Assembly: GCA_913056505.1 (NCBI GenBank)
Contig: CAJXLZ010000038.1
Location: 1 to 8,155, forward strand
Length of the DNA: 8,155 nucleotides
From: an uncultured Desulfurellaceae bacterium
Lineage (GTDB): Bacteria > Campylobacterota_A > Desulfurellia > Desulfurellales > Hippeaceae
Reading direction: 5' to 3'
A model generated the notes under the pieces. That model was not told the origin of the DNA. It made no database searches and was given only the letters and a program-made list of their open reading frames with translations. The position numbers and the translations under genes are program-made. Numbering within the stretch: position 1 is the first letter of the stretch; every line of letters begins with the position of its first letter. This document shows, piece after piece, positions 5,959 through 8,155 of the stretch.

Positions 5959-7830
5959 ATGAAAGTAAAAAGTGGTTCTAATTTATTAGAAATTGTGAAG
6001 AAGAATAAACTTAAAAATATTGTTGCGGCAAGAATATCAGGACATCTAGTTGATTTAAATACTACAATTGATAAGGATGAGGATGTTGATTTCATAAATG
6101 TTGAAGATGAAGAGGGAATAGAGATATTAAGACACTCTGCGTCACATATAATGGCACAGGCGGTTCAGCATCTGTTTCCGAATGCTAAATTCGCTATAGG
6201 TCCTGCCATAGAAAATGGTTTTTATTATGATATAGATATCGGTAGAAGCCTTAATGAAGATGATTTGAAGAATATTGAAAAAGAGATGAAAAGGATAGTC
6301 GGTGCAAATTACCCCTTTCAAAGAAGAGAGCTATCAAAACAGGAGGCTTTAGACTATTTTAGAAATAAGGGTGATGAATATAAGGTTGAAATAATAAATG
6401 ACATTGATGAAGATAACGTCAGTTTTTATACTCAGGGTGACTTTACTGATCTCTGCCGAGGCCCGCATATCCCATCTACTATTTATTTAAAATATTTTAA
6501 GCTCTTGAGTGTTGCTGGTGCATATTTTAGGGGCGATGAGAAAAGGCCTATGCTTCAAAGAATATACGGCACTGCATTTGCAACAAAGAAAGCTCTTGAT
6601 GATTATTTGGCATTTCTTCAGGAAGTCAAAAAAAGGGATCATAGGAAGCTTGGTAGAGAGCTTGATCTGTTCAGTATAAAGGATGAGGTTGGTCCAGGTC
6701 TTATAATATGGCATCCGAAAGGTGCTATGCTACGTTCTTTGATTGAAGATTTTGAGAAGAATGAGCATATAAAAAGGGGATATGAATTTGTTAAGGGTCC
6801 GGAAATTTTAAGAACTGAACTGTGGAAACGTAGCGGACATTTTGATCATTATAAGGAAAATATGTATTTTACTGAGGTTGAAGGTCAAAGCTATGGCATA
6901 AAGCCAATGAACTGTTTGGGGCATATAGAGGTGTATAAATCTTCAAAACGCAGCTATAGGGAGCTGCCGAAAAGATATTTTGAGCTGGGTGTTGTGCACA
7001 GACATGAAAAAAGCGGCGTTCTGCATGGTTTACTTAGGGTGCGTGAATTTACTCAGGATGATGCTCATATTTTCTGTATGCCGGAACAGCTTAATGATGA
7101 GATAATAGGCGTATTAGATTTTGTTCAAGATATGATGAAACTGTTTGGCTTCGATTATTCTATGGAAATTTCAACAAGACCCGAGGATTCCATAGGGACA
7201 GACGAGCAGTGGGAACTTGCAACCAATGCTTTGATAAAAGCTTTAGAAAATACAAATAGACAATACGATATCAATGAGGGCGACGGGGCATTTTATGGGC
7301 CTAAAATAGATGTAAAGATAAAGGATGCCTTGGGCAGAAGCTGGCAGTGTGCCACTATACAGTGCGATTTTACATTGCCGGAAAGATTTGATCTAACATA
7401 TACAGATGCGAACGGGAAGGAAGAAAGGCCCGTTATGGTGCATAGGGTAATTTTGGGATCCATAGAGCGTTTTATAGCTGTGTTAATAGAGCATTATGCC
7501 GGTGATTTTCCGCTTTTTATAGCACCTGTGCAGGTGCGTGTTGTGCCTGTATCTTCCAAACATAATAATTATGCAATGAAGATTTATAATAAATTGAAGG
7601 ATATCGGTATTAGGGCTGAATTAGAAACAAGAAATGAAACGGTATCTAAGAAGATAAGATTTGCAGAAAAAGAAAAAATACCTTATGTTATCATCTTAGG
7701 AGATGAGGAAATTCAAAGCGGCAAGTTATCTGTTAGAAAAAGAAAAAAGAAGGGTTATTTAAAAAATATCGATATGAGTGATTTTATTAATAGCATAAAG
7801 GAGGAATCTATTGCAGGAGGTGGTATATAA
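5959..7830 (+). CDS. thrS: Threonine-tRNA ligase
   Basis: A class II synthetase (623 residues) that charges tRNA-Thr and edits mischarged Ser. The order is a short TGS-like N-terminus (1-55), the editing domain with HSASH (59-63) and CRGPH (166-170), then the catalytic core. Zinc ligands are Cys319 (MNCLGH), His370 (DDAHIF) and His495 (VMVHR). Motif 2 is VVHRHEKSG with Arg348, and motif 3 ends in GSIERF with Arg504. The anticodon-binding domain spans about 520-623. The start is the ATG at 5959 with AAGGAG (5949-5954) 4 bases upstream. The frame stays open back to 5884 inside the tRNA, but that extension is not coding. The TGS region is about 14 residues shorter than in E. coli ThrS. It is the first protein gene of the thrS-infC operon, and its last codons contain the infC ribosome-binding site. 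Confidence 0.97.
   Translation: MKVKSGSNLLEIVKKNKLKNIVAARISGHLVDLNTTIDKDEDVDFINVEDEEGIEILRHSASHIMAQAVQHLFPNAKFAIGPAIENGFYYDIDIGRSLNEDDLKNIEKEMKRIVGANYPFQRRELSKQEALDYFRNKGDEYKVEIINDIDEDNVSFYTQGDFTDLCRGPHIPSTIYLKYFKLLSVAGAYFRGDEKRPMLQRIYGTAFATKKALDDYLAFLQEVKKRDHRKLGRELDLFSIKDEVGPGLIIWHPKGAMLRSLIEDFEKNEHIKRGYEFVKGPEILRTELWKRSGHFDHYKENMYFTEVEGQSYGIKPMNCLGHIEVYKSSKRSYRELPKRYFELGVVHRHEKSGVLHGLLRVREFTQDDAHIFCMPEQLNDEIIGVLDFVQDMMKLFGFDYSMEISTRPEDSIGTDEQWELATNALIKALENTNRQYDINEGDGAFYGPKIDVKIKDALGRSWQCATIQCDFTLPERFDLTYTDANGKEERPVMVHRVILGSIERFIAVLIEHYAGDFPLFIAPVQVRVVPVSSKHNNYAMKIYNKLKDIGIRAELETRNETVSKKIRFAEKEKIPYVIILGDEEIQSGKLSVRKRKKKGYLKNIDMSDFINSIKEESIAGGGI
7815..7821 (+). promoter_or_regulatory. Shine-Dalgarno for infC within the end of thrS
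   Basis: AGGAGGT lies in the final thrS codons (encoding AGGG). The only in-frame codon at ideal spacing is ATA at 7827, 5 bases downstream; the TTG at 7839 is 17 bases away, too far for efficient pairing. The site therefore decides the infC start in favour of the rare ATA codon. Confidence 0.75.
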
Positions 7831-8132
7831 AACCGTATTTGAGGAATTTTAGGACTTTCAAGAAAAAAGAGAATCCGCCCATTAATGAATATATAAAGGC
7901 GGATAAGGTTAGATTGATAGATGAGGATGGCAAGCAGCTTGGCGTGGTTGATTTTTCTTACGCGCTGAATAAAGCCAAGGATGCATCATTAGATCTTGTG
8001 ATGGTTGCTCCCAACGCAAAGCCCATTGTATGCAAAATAATGAATTATGGAAAATACAGATATGAAAAACAGAAAAAAGATCAGAGGAACAGAAAGAGTC
8101 AGAAAATTATCAAGGTAAAAGATTGTATCTAA
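7827..8132 (+). CDS. infC: Translation initiation factor IF-3, N-terminal part, ended by an apparent frameshift
   Basis: IF-3 binds the 30S subunit, keeps it apart from 50S and checks start codons. The visible part is the N-terminal domain and linker: PINEYIKADKVRLIDEDG, then LDLVMVAPNAKPIVCKIMNYGKYRYEKQKK, then the Lys/Arg-rich linker ending KIIKVKD. I choose ATA 7827 as the start (101 residues), set by AGGAGGT 5 bases upstream. It overlaps the thrS stop as ATAA. A TTG at 7839 (97 residues) is the conventional alternative but has no ribosome-binding site. The frame stops at 8130 after KVKDCI, whereas normal IF-3 runs ~170-180 residues with a C-terminal domain starting near KEIKLRP. In the -1 frame the sequence continues as LYLKKIKEEKD, a good match to that start, so one base seems lost near 8121-8126. 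The window ends 23 bases later. Sequencing error is the simplest explanation, since infC is essential in most bacteria studied. Confidence 0.88.
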   Translation: MKPYLRNFRTFKKKENPPINEYIKADKVRLIDEDGKQLGVVDFSYALNKAKDASLDLVMVAPNAKPIVCKIMNYGKYRYEKQKKDQRNRKSQKIIKVKDCI

Positions 8133-8155
8133 AAAAAATAAAGGAAGAAAAGGAC

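Noticed and set aside
8117..8138. Programmed ribosomal frameshift in infC
   Set aside because: The zero-frame codons do not form a standard slippery heptamer and the A8 run lies after the stop; a single-base sequence error is simpler.
1..8155. CRISPR array, insertion sequence, toxin-antitoxin or other mobile or defence system
   Set aside because: No spaced direct repeats, transposase motifs, terminal inverted repeats or small paired genes were seen; nearly all sequence belongs to housekeeping genes.

Overview
The window comes from an AT-rich bacterium. Gene content and protein motifs suggest a thermophilic or anaerobic member of the Campylobacterota/Desulfurella-Hippea type. The main clues are the ThrS motif 2 region (RHEKSG..LHGL), which resembles the Campylobacterota form, a short ThrS N-terminus, and a bacterial ATP-type PEP carboxykinase with GTGYAGE. 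This placement is an inference of moderate-to-low confidence. Most of the window is ordinary housekeeping sequence, but both ends carry anomalies, which suggests it may be a whole short contig with end artefacts.

Layout: (1) 1-1340 (+) is one open frame. It begins with part of an APC-type amino-acid permease (to about 311) and continues in frame as the C-terminal two thirds of ATP-dependent PEP carboxykinase. A strong hairpin terminator follows at 1370-1404. (2) 1405-3100 (-) is a two-gene unit transcribed right to left: a nitronate monooxygenase/FabK-like FMN protein, then a Prx1/AhpC-type peroxiredoxin with Thr at the usual resolving-Cys position. (3) 3101-3250 is a divergent intergenic region. 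It holds a near-consensus sigma70 promoter for the right-hand genes and an 8-bp inverted repeat that may be an operator for the left-hand genes. (4) 3251-5787 (+) is ppiD-like, a membrane-anchored parvulin chaperone, overlapping nth (endonuclease III) by ATGA. (5) 5825-8132 (+) is a promoter, tRNA-Val(GAC), thrS and infC, the start of the conserved thrS-infC-rpmI-rplT translation operon. The tRNA 3' end lies only 14 nt from the thrS start codon.

The most interesting points are a probable non-canonical ATA start codon for infC overlapping the thrS stop, an apparent single-base frameshift that ends infC after its N-terminal half close to the window edge, the permease-PckA chimera, and the tRNA sitting directly before thrS. 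I found no CRISPR array, insertion sequence, prophage or defence system, and no clear sign of a wholly novel system.
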